DNA of 34,753 bases, from contig JAJZFQ010000041.1 in the NCBI GenBank assembly GCA_021805275.1, positions 1 to 34,753 on the forward strand, written 5' to 3'. Origin of the DNA: Pseudomonadota bacterium (GTDB lineage: Bacteria; Pseudomonadota; Gammaproteobacteria; Steroidobacterales; Steroidobacteraceae). Under the pieces are notes generated by a model, which ran no database searches, was not told where the DNA came from, and saw nothing but the letters and a program-made list of their open reading frames with translations. The first letter of the stretch is position 1; each line of letters opens with the position of its first letter. This document shows, one piece after another, positions 6,937 through 15,811 of this stretch. A program made the translations under genes and the position numbers.

Positions 6937-9621
6937 ATGAGAATCGCGAAATCTACGTTGATCGGCACCGCCGTCGCGGTTGCGCTGTGGGGCGGCACAG
7001 GGTTCGCGCAACAGGCGAGCGTGTCGTCGAACAACTCCGGTAAGGCCAAGTCGCCGAGCTCGGCGCTGCAGGAAGTGGTCGTCACCGGTATTCGCTATTC
7101 GGTGAAGGAGTCGCTTGCATTGAAGCGTGCTTCGACCGAGAACATCGAGGTGATGACCGCTCAGGACGTGGGCAAATTGCCCGCGCAGAACGTCGCCGAT
7201 GTGCTGCAGACCATGCCCGGTGTCGATACTCAATCGTCGGTCGCCGGCGAGGGCGGCTTCGCGATCAATGATCGCGTGAGCTTGCTCGGAGCGCCGCCGA
7301 TTCTCACCCAGGTCACGGTCGACGGCCACTACGTGTCCTCGGGCGACTGGTTCATTGAGGACCAGTACGCGACCGTGGGGCGCAGCGTGAGCTTCGATCT
7401 GTTTCCGGCCTCCATGGTCTCCAAGGTGACGGCATATCAGAGCCAGGACGCGAAACTGCTCGAGGGCGGGGTTGCCGGCAGCGTCGATATCCAGACTCCT
7501 CAGCCGTTCAATTACAAAGCCGGGCTGCACGGCTTCGTCGACGTCGGGGCGAATTACTGGGACATGTCGGGGAAGACGAATCCGCAGGGCAGTCTGCAGT
7601 TGAGCTGGCACAACGACCGAGTCGGCATTCTCGGTCAGATCTTCTACCAGAAGCAGTCGATCCGTCGCGATGGCCAGGAAGAGCTCGGCTACGCCCCGGT
7701 CCCGGCGGCGACCGCCGCGGCCTGGCAGGCGGCCAACCCGTCGCTGCCGAACGCGGCCGGTGCGATGTACCCGACGCTGCTCGGGCAGGCGCTGTTCGAG
7801 CAGACCCAGGAGAATACCGGCGGACTGGTCGATTTTCAGTTCAAGCCCACGAATCGTCTGTCGTTCAACCTGACGGCCTTCTACTCGCATCTGCTGGCCT
7901 CGAACTACAACGACAACTTCCTGATGTGGGGCAGCCACTTCGTCTCCCCGACCTACGTCCCCACGGCCCTCACCGTGCAGAACGGTACGCTCGTCGCCGG
8001 CAGCTGGCCGACGGCGACCGGTGCGCCCGCCTCGATCGTGTACGATCAGATCATGCGCCCGGATGCGTCGGCGGAGAGCGCTTTCATCAACCTCGATAGC
8101 AAGTGGGAGGCGACCAGTTACTTGACCCTCGAGGGCCAGGTCGGCTTCACCTACGGCGAAGGCAAGACGCCCTCACAGCCCGCCTTCGAGTACGCGGGTG
8201 GGAACGGCGTCAGCTACCAGCTGAACGGCCTGAACAGTCTCGCCTCGGTCCAGTTCCCCGGGACGGCGACCAATAATCCGGCCGGTTACGGGGTGAGCTG
8301 GGCCTGGAACGACATCCTGCACTCGATCGACAAGGAGGTCTACGGCAAGTTGGATGCCACACTCGCCTTCAACGATGGCGCCTTCCAGGACATCCGCATG
8401 GGCGTGCGCTTCGCGCATCATGGCCACAATACGATGTGGCCGCAGGACCAGGGGCTGGCATGCTATTCCGGTCCGCCGACCTGTGTGCCGAGCTATACCG
8501 GTGGGGAGTATCCGGGTAATTACCAGTCGACGCTGCCGGGTGGCGGCGCCTGGGCGAATAATATTTTCACCAACTCAGAAAGTGCCATCGAGGCGTTTGA
8601 CGCGACCAATCTCAGCTCTGGTCCGGGTCGTTACTACTGGCTGGGAACCTTCAACGTCACGGAGAACGACTTCGCCGGGTACATCATGGCCGATGTCGGT
8701 GGCGATCATTGGAGCGGTAACTTCGGCGTGCGCGTGGTCAATACGCTGGAGGAGGTGCTCACGAACGTCGCCGGCGGGGCGAGTCCGGTCAACACTTCGG
8801 CGTTCGGGCCGTTCACGCCGACGGAGGTGGACAACCGGTATTTCAACGCGCTGCCGAGCGTAAACCTGAAGTTCGATCTCACCAAGGACCTGATTGCGAG
8901 ATTTGCGGCATCGGAAACCATCGCGATGCCCGATTACAGCACCTTGGGCGGTGGCATCAATCTGACTGATACAAACCTGACCGGCAGTGGCGGTAATCCG
9001 AACCTGCGGCCGATCAAGGGCGCGGTGTACAGCACGGACCTCGAGTACTACTACGGTCCGGAGTCGATGGTCGAGGCGAAGCTGTTCGAAATGGACATGT
9101 CCTCGTACGTCGATTTCGGCACGTCTCAGGGAACGTATTACAATGCCACGACGAAGCAGTTTGCGTCGTTCAGCATTACTTCGCCGTTCAATACTCCGGC
9201 GCAGATTAAAGGCGTGGTGTTGGCGTGGGATCAGGCGCTGCCGTACGGCTTTGGCTTGAACGCGAATATGACGTACGCGGACGGCACGGCGTCGGATGGT
9301 AATCCGGTGCTGGATAACTCCAAGTACACCTACAACGTCATGGGGTATTATCAGCGCGGTCGGGTGAACGCCAACGTCGATTACAGTTTCCGCTCGCACT
9401 ACTACGCGGCGGTTTCTGAGGGGTCGCCGCAGAACGTGGCGAATGCCGGCTTTCTCAATATGCAGGTCAGTTACGACGTTATGCACAACCTCAGCGTGAC
9501 GTTCAGTGCGCGCAACCTGACCGATGAGCTCATCAAGGAATATGGGCAGAACATGTCCCAGCCTGTGGCGATCTACAACAACGGTCGGCAGTACTACCTC
9601 AGTGCCGAGTACAAGTTCTAG
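6937..9621 (+). CDS. TonB-dependent receptor for chito-oligosaccharides / GlcNAc (TonB-Xanth-Caul type)
   Basis: An 894-residue outer-membrane receptor. It starts with the signal peptide MRIAKSTLIGTAVAVALWGG..GFAQQ. The plug domain runs from VVVTGIRYSVKESLALKR (about residues 48-65) through QNVADVLQTMPGV and LLEGGVAGSVDIQTP. The beta-barrel ends in ..YYLSAEYKF, with the expected terminal aromatic. There is no STN signalling domain, so it should be a transporter without sigma signalling. ATG at 6937 was chosen because it begins the signal peptide; the longer frame adds 60 unlikely residues. It heads the chitinase-nagF-nagE arm, and two operator-like repeats lie upstream, so induction by GlcNAc through NagQ is likely. 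Substrate is inferred from context. Confidence 0.88.
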   Translation: MRIAKSTLIGTAVAVALWGGTGFAQQASVSSNNSGKAKSPSSALQEVVVTGIRYSVKESLALKRASTENIEVMTAQDVGKLPAQNVADVLQTMPGVDTQSSVAGEGGFAINDRVSLLGAPPILTQVTVDGHYVSSGDWFIEDQYATVGRSVSFDLFPASMVSKVTAYQSQDAKLLEGGVAGSVDIQTPQPFNYKAGLHGFVDVGANYWDMSGKTNPQGSLQLSWHNDRVGILGQIFYQKQSIRRDGQEELGYAPVPAATAAAWQAANPSLPNAAGAMYPTLLGQALFEQTQENTGGLVDFQFKPTNRLSFNLTAFYSHLLASNYNDNFLMWGSHFVSPTYVPTALTVQNGTLVAGSWPTATGAPASIVYDQIMRPDASAESAFINLDSKWEATSYLTLEGQVGFTYGEGKTPSQPAFEYAGGNGVSYQLNGLNSLASVQFPGTATNNPAGYGVSWAWNDILHSIDKEVYGKLDATLAFNDGAFQDIRMGVRFAHHGHNTMWPQDQGLACYSGPPTCVPSYTGGEYPGNYQSTLPGGGAWANNIFTNSESAIEAFDATNLSSGPGRYYWLGTFNVTENDFAGYIMADVGGDHWSGNFGVRVVNTLEEVLTNVAGGASPVNTSAFGPFTPTEVDNRYFNALPSVNLKFDLTKDLIARFAASETIAMPDYSTLGGGINLTDTNLTGSGGNPNLRPIKGAVYSTDLEYYYGPESMVEAKLFEMDMSSYVDFGTSQGTYYNATTKQFASFSITSPFNTPAQIKGVVLAWDQALPYGFGLNANMTYADGTASDGNPVLDNSKYTYNVMGYYQRGRVNANVDYSFRSHYYAAVSEGSPQNVANAGFLNMQVSYDVMHNLSVTFSARNLTDELIKEYGQNMSQPVAIYNNGRQYYLSAEYKF

Positions 9622-9644
9622 CTCGCAGTGCGGGTGATGAAATG

Positions 9645-9679
9645 CCGCTCTCCCGCGGCAGAGTGTCGCGGGAGAGCGG
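9645..9679. terminator. 13-bp perfect stem-loop after the receptor gene
   Basis: CCGCTCTCCCGCG (9645-9657) pairs with 9667-9679 across 9 nt, 24 bp after the receptor stop. No T-run follows. It could be a leaky terminator or an mRNA-end protector that sets receptor output above that of the chitinase and PTS genes. Confidence 0.6.
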
Positions 9680-9745
9680 TGCGATGATTCCGGCGCCGGG
9701 GTCCTCGCGGCGGATCCCCCCAGCTGCGATGATCTCGGTGGGGCT

Positions 9746-9776
9746 GACAACCGGCACGGGAGCTGTGCCGGTTGTC
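9746..9776. other. 12-bp perfect stem-loop in the receptor-chitinase gap
   Basis: GACAACCGGCAC (9746-9757) pairs with GTGCCGGTTGTC (9765-9776) across a 7-nt loop. This is the second of three strong hairpins in a 226-bp gap that otherwise shows no gene. Confidence 0.55.
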
Positions 9777-9782
9777 GGCCGG

Positions 9783-9810
9783 GCCGGCGGCGGCTCGAAG
9801 CGCCGCCGGC
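9783..9810. other. 10-bp GC stem-loop just upstream of the chitinase gene
   Basis: GCCGGCGGCG (9783-9792) pairs with CGCCGCCGGC (9801-9810) across an 8-nt loop. It lies about 25 bp before the chitinase ribosome-binding site, so it could affect termination, RNA stability or translation. Confidence 0.5.
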
Positions 9811-9847
9811 GTCCTTGGGGGACCATCAATTGAAAGAGGCAGTGCAT

Positions 9848-11074
9848 ATGCGGACCCCAAGGGCGGGCGCGCTACTCTGCCCGCCGGCAGTGCGCGGCGG
9901 CACGGTGATGAGACTTCTGAGTCGAGCTCTGGGGGCGCTGCTCGGCGTGCTCATCCTGATAACACCGGTGCGGGCGGCGGTACCGCAGATCGTGGCGTAC
10001 TACCACGGTGGGATGCCGGTTGCGGCGATCCCGGTGCAGTACCTGAATACCGTCATCTATGCGTTTGAGGAGCCGAATGCGGCCGGCCGTTGTGCGACAC
10101 CGAGTGCCGCACAGCAGCGCACCATCGCGGCGCTGCGCCGACTGCGCCGGCATCACCCGCGGCTGACGCTGCTGGTGTCGATCGGCGGCTGGGATGAGGC
10201 CCCTCAATACTCTGATATCGCGCTCACCGCAGCATCGCGCGCGGCGTTCGCGCGCAGTTGCGTGCGGCGGATGATCGCGCAGGATCACTTCGATGGCCTC
10301 GATCTCGACTGGGAATTCCCGGTGCACGGTGGGATGAACCGCTCGCGGCCGCAGGACCGCGCCGATGCCACCGCGCTCGTGCGCGCGCTGCGCCGACGGC
10401 TCGATGCCCTCGGCGCCAAGACGCACCGACACTATCTGCTCACCATCGCGACACCGGCCGGCACGTGGCAGGAGGGTGGAGCGTACTCGGTGAGCGACAG
10501 TTACGACCTGGCGGCGATCGCCCCGCAGGTCGATTGGTTCAATGTCATGACCTATGACATGAATACGATTTTCAGTCCCGTCAGCGGATTCAATACGCCG
10601 CTGCGCGCCGATCCGCACGATCGGCAACCGCAGCCGCAGCGGGCGCGCGACAATCTCGTCGGTGCGGTGCGCTACTACGAGGCGCACGGGGTGCCGGCGG
10701 ACAAGATTCTCCTCGGCATCGCCTTTTACGGCCGTGGGTTCGAAGGGGTGAGCGCGCGACATGCCGGGCTGTACTCGAAGTTCAGCGCGGGCTATCCGGA
10801 GACGCCGTGGAAGACGATCGCCGCGCACATGCTGCGCAATCCGGCCTGGGTGCGCCACTGGAGCGCCACGGCCGAGGCGCCCTGGCTGTACAACGCGCGG
10901 CGGCATATTTTCTTCACCTACGACGATCCGCATTCGCTCGGCATCAAGGCCGCGTTCGTGCGCCATGAGCATCTGCGCGGGGTGATGATCTGGGTGCTCG
11001 GAGAAGATGATGCGCGCGACTCGCTGCTGCGCGCGCTGGTGTGGGGCCTGCATGTGCCGCATGCCACGCCATGA
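9848..11074 (+). CDS. GH18 chitinase / chitooligosaccharide hydrolase, exported
   Basis: A 408-residue glycoside hydrolase family 18 protein. The active-site signature FDGLDLDWEF is complete, with catalytic glutamate E156, and the SIGGW motif lies at 111-115. Family members cleave beta-1,4 bonds between GlcNAc units by substrate-assisted catalysis. A hydrophobic export signal (MRLLSRALGALLGVLILITPVRA) begins at residue 21 of the chosen start. ATG at 9848 has AGAGG 8 nt upstream; ATG at 9908 would give a more standard signal peptide but has a poor ribosome-binding site. The stop overlaps nagF (ATGA, 11071-11074). It probably works in the periplasm on oligosaccharides brought in by the upstream receptor. 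No chitin-binding domain is visible. Confidence 0.9.
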   Translation: MRTPRAGALLCPPAVRGGTVMRLLSRALGALLGVLILITPVRAAVPQIVAYYHGGMPVAAIPVQYLNTVIYAFEEPNAAGRCATPSAAQQRTIAALRRLRRHHPRLTLLVSIGGWDEAPQYSDIALTAASRAAFARSCVRRMIAQDHFDGLDLDWEFPVHGGMNRSRPQDRADATALVRALRRRLDALGAKTHRHYLLTIATPAGTWQEGGAYSVSDSYDLAAIAPQVDWFNVMTYDMNTIFSPVSGFNTPLRADPHDRQPQPQRARDNLVGAVRYYEAHGVPADKILLGIAFYGRGFEGVSARHAGLYSKFSAGYPETPWKTIAAHMLRNPAWVRHWSATAEAPWLYNARRHIFFTYDDPHSLGIKAAFVRHEHLRGVMIWVLGEDDARDSLLRALVWGLHVPHATP

Positions 11075-13605
11075 CTGAACGAGTGCTGCGTGCACCGCTG
11101 CGGGGCTGGAGCGCCCCGCTCGAGGAGGTGCCCGATCCGGTGTTCGCCGGCCGGATGCTCGGGGATGGGGTGGCCATCGATCCGCTTGAGGGGACGCTCT
11201 TCGCCCCCTGCGACGGGCAGGTCGTGGTGCTGCCGGCGACGCGTCACGCGATTACGCTGCGCAGCGCGGCCGGTGAAGACATCCTGATGCACATCGGCAT
11301 CGATACCGTGGGGCTCGGTGGCGAGGGGTTCGAGGCCTGCGTTGCGGCCGGTCAGACGGTTCGCAGCGGAGATCCGCTCATCCGCTTCGATCTGGACCTG
11401 CTCACGCGCCGCGTACCGAGTGTGCTCACGCCGGTGTTGGTGCTCGGCAGCCCGCCGCCGCAGCTGACGCGGCGCATCGAGAGTCGCGCCGTCGCGGTCG
11501 GCGATTGGTTGTTCGAGTGGGCCGCGCCGCACGCTCCGCCCACCGAGGCGCGCCAAATACTGCAAGAGGAGGTGGCGTTGGCGCGCACCGTGCGGGTGGC
11601 ACTCGAGCACGGCATCCATGCGCGCCCGGCGGCCCAGGTGGCCGCGGCGCTGAAGGGTCTGCGGGCGCAGGTTCAGGTGCATTTCCAGGGTCGCAGCGCC
11701 GATGCACGCAGCGCCACCGGGCTGATGACGCTCGGGGTTCGGCGGGACGATTCGGTCGAGGTGCGCGCCGGAGGCGCCGATGCGGGCGCGGCATTGGCGG
11801 CACTCGCGGCGCTGCTCTCGACGCCCGAGCCGCCCGCGCACCGCGCCGCGCCGCGTGCACCCGCGGCGCTCGCCGCGCCGAATGCCTCGATCGGGGCCGG
11901 CGGGACGTTGCGCGGAGTGGTCGCGAGCCGTGGCCTGGCCGTGGGTCCGGCGGCGCTGCTGCGCCGGCAGGAGATCGCCGTGGTCGAGGCCGGGACCGGC
12001 ATCGATGCCGAGGGCGCGGCTCTGCGGCGTGCCTGCGCCGAGGTGCAGGCATCCCTCGAGCGCTCCCTCGAGGGCGCGCGCGGCCCCGCGGCTGACATCG
12101 TTACGGCGCACCTGGCCCTGATCGAGGATCCCGCGCTGCACGCGAGCGCATGGGCGCTGATCGGGCAGGGCAAGAGCGCCGCGTTTGCCTGGCGGGCGGT
12201 CATCCGCCAGTGCATCGCCGCGCTGCACGCGCTCGAGGATGGTCGCATGGCCGAGCGGGCCGATGACCTCATCGATCTCGAGCAGCAGGTGCTGCTCGTG
12301 CTCACCGGGCAGACCGCCGCCGTGCCGTCGGTGGCTCCCGGGGCCATTCTCATCGCCCACGAGTTGCTGCCCTCCCAGCTGGTGGGGCTCGAGGCCGGGG
12401 CGCTCGGGGGGATTTGTCTGGCCGCGGGCGGCGCCACCTCGCATGTGTCGATTCTCGCCGCCGCCGCCGGCATCCCGGCGCTGGTGGCGCTCGGGGCAAC
12501 CGTTGAGCACATCCCGCAAGGCACGACGCTCGTGCTCGACGCTGAACGCGGGGAGCTGCTCATCGATCCCGGCGCAACGGCGCTGGAGGCAGCCCTCCGG
12601 CACATCGCTCGGGACGCCGAGCAGCGGACCCGCGAGCGGATGGCGGCCCAGCGGGAGTGTCGACTCGCGGACGGGACGCGCATCGAGGTGCTCGCCAACC
12701 TCGGCTCGCTCGCCGATGCGCAACTCGCAGTGCGCAACGGCGCCGAGGGCTGCGGACTGCTGCGCACGGAGTTTCTGTTTCTCGAGCGCCAAACGGCTCC
12801 GGACGAGGCCGAGCAGCGCGCGGAATATCAACGCATCGCGATCGCGCTGGCGGGCCGGCCGCTCACGGTGCGCACGCTGGACATCGGCGGGGATAAACCG
12901 ATTCCCTACCTGCCGTTGCCGGTGGAGGAAAATCCAGCGCTCGGTCTGCGCGGCATCCGTACCAGTCTCTGGCGCGCGGAGTTGCTCGATGCGCAGCTGC
13001 GCGCGGTGCTCGCGGTCGAGCCGCCCGGACAGTGCCGGTTGCTGCTGCCGATGATCACCGATGTGACGGAAATCCGCATGGTGCGCGCGCACCTCGAGGA
13101 GGCGTGTCGGCGTATCGGGCGCACCGCCCCGGTGGAACTTGGCGTGATGATCGAGACCCCCGCCTCGGCGTTGATGGCCGACTCACTCGCCCGCGAGGTC
13201 GACTTCTTCTCCATCGGCACCAATGACCTCACCCAGTACACCCTCGCCATGGATCGCGGCCACGCCCACCTCGCGGCCCGTCTCGATGGACTGCACCCAG
13301 CCGTGCTGCGCCTGATTGCCGGCACCGCCGAGGCGGCCCACACCCACCGCCGCCGCACCGCGGTGTGCGGCGGCCTCGCCTCCGATCCGCTGGCGGTGCC
13401 GATCCTGGTGGGGCTGGGCGTGCACGAGCTCTCGTGCGTGCCGGCGATGATTCCGCAGATCAAGGCGCTGCTCGGGACGCTCACTCTCGAGCAGTGCCGT
13501 CAGCGTGCGGTGCTCGCGCTTGCGCAGGAGTCGGCCGAGGCCGTGCGCGCGCGCTGCGCCGAAGCGGACGAGGCGACTGGCGAGCCGGTCTCGGCGCGCC
13601 GCTGA
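11071..13605 (+). CDS. nagF: Fused PTS phosphotransferase EIIA-HPr-Enzyme I for GlcNAc
   Basis: An 844-residue cytoplasmic protein carrying three PTS modules in one chain. The EIIA(Glc)-type domain (about 1-150) has the phosphorylated histidine in ILMHIGIDTVGL (H74). HPr (about 170-255) has EHGIHARPAAQ (H183). Enzyme I (about 280-840) has GGATSHVSILAAAAGIPA (H458), and its C-terminal PEP-binding part contains RTLDIGGDKP and FFSIGTNDLTQYTLA. It passes phosphate from PEP to the EIIB of NagE. ATG at 11071 overlaps the chitinase stop, indicating coupling; longer frames overlap the chitinase without support. Having all soluble PTS parts on one protein makes the pathway self-sufficient. Confidence 0.95.
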   Translation: MTERVLRAPLRGWSAPLEEVPDPVFAGRMLGDGVAIDPLEGTLFAPCDGQVVVLPATRHAITLRSAAGEDILMHIGIDTVGLGGEGFEACVAAGQTVRSGDPLIRFDLDLLTRRVPSVLTPVLVLGSPPPQLTRRIESRAVAVGDWLFEWAAPHAPPTEARQILQEEVALARTVRVALEHGIHARPAAQVAAALKGLRAQVQVHFQGRSADARSATGLMTLGVRRDDSVEVRAGGADAGAALAALAALLSTPEPPAHRAAPRAPAALAAPNASIGAGGTLRGVVASRGLAVGPAALLRRQEIAVVEAGTGIDAEGAALRRACAEVQASLERSLEGARGPAADIVTAHLALIEDPALHASAWALIGQGKSAAFAWRAVIRQCIAALHALEDGRMAERADDLIDLEQQVLLVLTGQTAAVPSVAPGAILIAHELLPSQLVGLEAGALGGICLAAGGATSHVSILAAAAGIPALVALGATVEHIPQGTTLVLDAERGELLIDPGATALEAALRHIARDAEQRTRERMAAQRECRLADGTRIEVLANLGSLADAQLAVRNGAEGCGLLRTEFLFLERQTAPDEAEQRAEYQRIAIALAGRPLTVRTLDIGGDKPIPYLPLPVEENPALGLRGIRTSLWRAELLDAQLRAVLAVEPPGQCRLLLPMITDVTEIRMVRAHLEEACRRIGRTAPVELGVMIETPASALMADSLAREVDFFSIGTNDLTQYTLAMDRGHAHLAARLDGLHPAVLRLIAGTAEAAHTHRRRTAVCGGLASDPLAVPILVGLGVHELSCVPAMIPQIKALLGTLTLEQCRQRAVLALAQESAEAVRARCAEADEATGEPVSARR

Positions 13606-13630
13606 GTGCAACCGTGACGGAATGCCCCCT

Positions 13631-15421
13631 ATGAAACAGATCCTCACTTCGCTGCAGAAGCTCGGCGGCGCGCTGATGCTGCCGATCGCGGTGCTGCCGG
13701 CCGCGGCGCTGCTGCTGCGGCTCGGTCAGCCCGACCTGCTGCACATCCCGGTCATGGCGGCCGCCGGTCAGGCCATCTTCGCCAACCTTGGGTTGCTGTT
13801 TGCGGTGGGTGTGGCGATCGGACTGGCACGGGACAATCACGGCGCGGCCGGGTTGGCCGCGGTCGTCGGCTATCTGGTCATCAACAAGGGTGCGGCCGTG
13901 TTCGTCACGGCGCCAGCGGCGGTGCTCGCGGGGGTACCGCTGCATGCGCACGCGTTGGTGATCGCGGCCTTCACCCGCCAGCAGCTCGCCGAGCTCACCG
14001 TTCCGGTGGGCATCGTCTCAGGCCTGATGGGTGGATCGCTGTACAACCGCTTCCACAACTTCACGCTGCCGAGCTACCTGGCGTTCTTCGGCGGCCGGCG
14101 CTTCGTGCCCATCATTACCGGGTTCGCCGCGCTGCCATTGGCGATTCTGCTCGGCGCCGAGCTCGAGCACATCCAGCACGGCATGGACGCACTGAGTCGC
14201 ACGGTGCTCGCCTCCGGCCCCTGGGGCCTGTTCGTCTATGGCGTGCTCAACCGCCTGCTCATCGTCACCGGTCTGCACAACATCCTGAACAGCTTCGCCT
14301 GGTTCATCGTCGGGCACTACCATGGCGTCACCGGTGACATGAACCGCTTCTTCGCCGGTGATCCACGCGCCGGCGCCTTCATGTCGGGGTTCTTCCCCGT
14401 CATGATGTTCGGCCTGCCGGCGGCGTGCCTGGCGATGTACCACACGGCCCGACCCGAGCGCCGGCCCGCGGTCGCCGGCCTGCTGCTGTCGATCGCGCTC
14501 ACGTCATTTCTGACGGGTGTCACCGAGCCGGTCGAGTTCACGTTCATGTTCCTCGCCCCGGGGCTTTATCTGGTGCACGCGCTGCTCACCGGCCTGGCGT
14601 TCATCATTACCAACGCGCTCGACGTGCGGCTCGGGTTCGGCTTCTCGGCCGGTCTGTTCGATTACATCCTGAACTTCAAGTACGCGACCCATCCGTTGCG
14701 GTTGCTGCCCATCGGCGCTCTGTACTTCGGACTGTATTACGGCATCTTCCGCTATTCGATCCTGAAATTCGATTTGAAGACCCCCGGTCGCGAGCTCGAG
14801 GCGCTGCCCGCCGCGGCGCCCCCGCCGACCGCCGGGGGCGAGCGGGCGCGAGCCTATATCGCGGCGCTCGGCGGCCCGGGCAATCTCGAGTCGGTCAATG
14901 CCTGTACCACGCGCCTGCGCCTGACGGTACACAACCAGAGTGCGGTCAGCGACGCGGCGCTGAAGGCGCTCGGGGCGATCGGCATGGTGCGTCCGTCGCC
15001 GACGGCGCTGCAAGTCATCATCGGGCCGATCGCGGAGCAGATTGCCGGAGAGATGCGCGAGGCGCTACAGAACATGCCGCTCGATGCGCAGACGGCCGCC
15101 GTCACGGCGACCGCCTCGCTGCCGGTTCCGGCGGCGGCGGCAGAACCGACGGTTCCGCCGCTCGATCGGGCGCAGATCCAAGACCTGCTCGCGGCACTCG
15201 GCGATGCGGCGAACATTCGCGAGGTCACGACCGCATCGTCGCGACTGCGTATTTCGATTGCCGATGCGAGGCGCGTGAATGCCGAGGCCCTGCAGCGCCT
15301 CGGGCTGCGCGGGAGCACCTGGGTGGCACCGGACTGCCTCCATGTCATCATTGGACCGGCGGCCCCGGCCACGGGTGCCACACTGCGTGAATTGCTCAGC
15401 GTCGCGGCGTCGATCGCTTAG
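13631..15421 (+). CDS. nagE: PTS GlcNAc permease EIIC-EIIB with a second, cysteine-less EIIB
   Basis: A 596-residue inner-membrane permease. The EIIC domain (about 1-380) has the Glc/GlcNAc-family landmarks KLGGALMLPIAVLPAAALLLRLG, GLHNILNSFAWF and VTEPVEFTFMFLAPGLY. An EIIB domain (about 410-485) has the phospho-cysteine in NACTTRLRL (C425). After an Ala/Pro linker there is a second EIIB-like domain (about 515-590) in which the matching motif is TTASSRLRI, so the cysteine is alanine (A535). Import phosphorylates GlcNAc to GlcNAc-6-phosphate for NagA. I chose ATG at 13631, which gives MKQILTSLQKLGG; ATG at 13622 adds only MPP and has GGA too close. It is the last gene of the arm. Confidence 0.93.
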   Translation: MKQILTSLQKLGGALMLPIAVLPAAALLLRLGQPDLLHIPVMAAAGQAIFANLGLLFAVGVAIGLARDNHGAAGLAAVVGYLVINKGAAVFVTAPAAVLAGVPLHAHALVIAAFTRQQLAELTVPVGIVSGLMGGSLYNRFHNFTLPSYLAFFGGRRFVPIITGFAALPLAILLGAELEHIQHGMDALSRTVLASGPWGLFVYGVLNRLLIVTGLHNILNSFAWFIVGHYHGVTGDMNRFFAGDPRAGAFMSGFFPVMMFGLPAACLAMYHTARPERRPAVAGLLLSIALTSFLTGVTEPVEFTFMFLAPGLYLVHALLTGLAFIITNALDVRLGFGFSAGLFDYILNFKYATHPLRLLPIGALYFGLYYGIFRYSILKFDLKTPGRELEALPAAAPPPTAGGERARAYIAALGGPGNLESVNACTTRLRLTVHNQSAVSDAALKALGAIGMVRPSPTALQVIIGPIAEQIAGEMREALQNMPLDAQTAAVTATASLPVPAAAAEPTVPPLDRAQIQDLLAALGDAANIREVTTASSRLRISIADARRVNAEALQRLGLRGSTWVAPDCLHVIIGPAAPATGATLRELLSVAASIA

Positions 15422-15464
15422 CGGAGGCCGCACCGCCCGAGACCGGGAGCGGAGTGGGCATTCC

Positions 15465-15493
15465 GTCCCGCCGAGCGGCGCTCAGGCGGGGAC
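15465..15493 (+). terminator. Hairpin after nagE, probable terminator
   Basis: GTCCCGCCGAGC folds back on GCTC-A-GGCGGGGAC around a GGC loop, with two single-base bulges, 44 bp after the nagE stop. No T-tract follows. It is the best termination candidate for the receptor-chitinase-nagF-nagE arm. Confidence 0.5.
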
Positions 15494-15811
15494 GTCAGCG
15501 TCTACGTCTGTCGTCTCACGATCATTCATACCCCTGTAGTAGCAGTACGGCTCCGATGTCACGCCGGACGCTGTTGCGTCCGTGCATCGTTCCAACGGGA
15601 CATCACAGCGCATCCCGATCATCCGCGCCGAAAGGGTTGGCGCTGGGGCCGTCGTGAGGACTATAGTCTACAGACTGTCAGTGTGACGTTGGTATGTCGC
15701 GCGAGGACAACGGGTCGCGGTAGCCGGTGTCACACGCATCGGACTCGCGAATACGGGACGAGTTCGGCCGTGAGGGGGCGGGATGCACACGATAATACCA
15801 ACCCAGGGGCG
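15494..15811. other. Intergenic region before the sigma-factor gene, with a palindromic -10-like site
   Basis: About 320 bp without a convincing gene. Open frames here only extend the sigma-factor N-terminus with low-complexity Arg/Gly/Thr sequence. The notable element is the perfect palindrome GACTATAGTC at 15659-15668, immediately followed by an AGTCT..AGACT inverted repeat. It contains TATAGT, with TTGGCG 19 bp upstream (15637-15642), so it could be the promoter and operator of the fecI-like gene. This is weak evidence. Confidence 0.35.
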
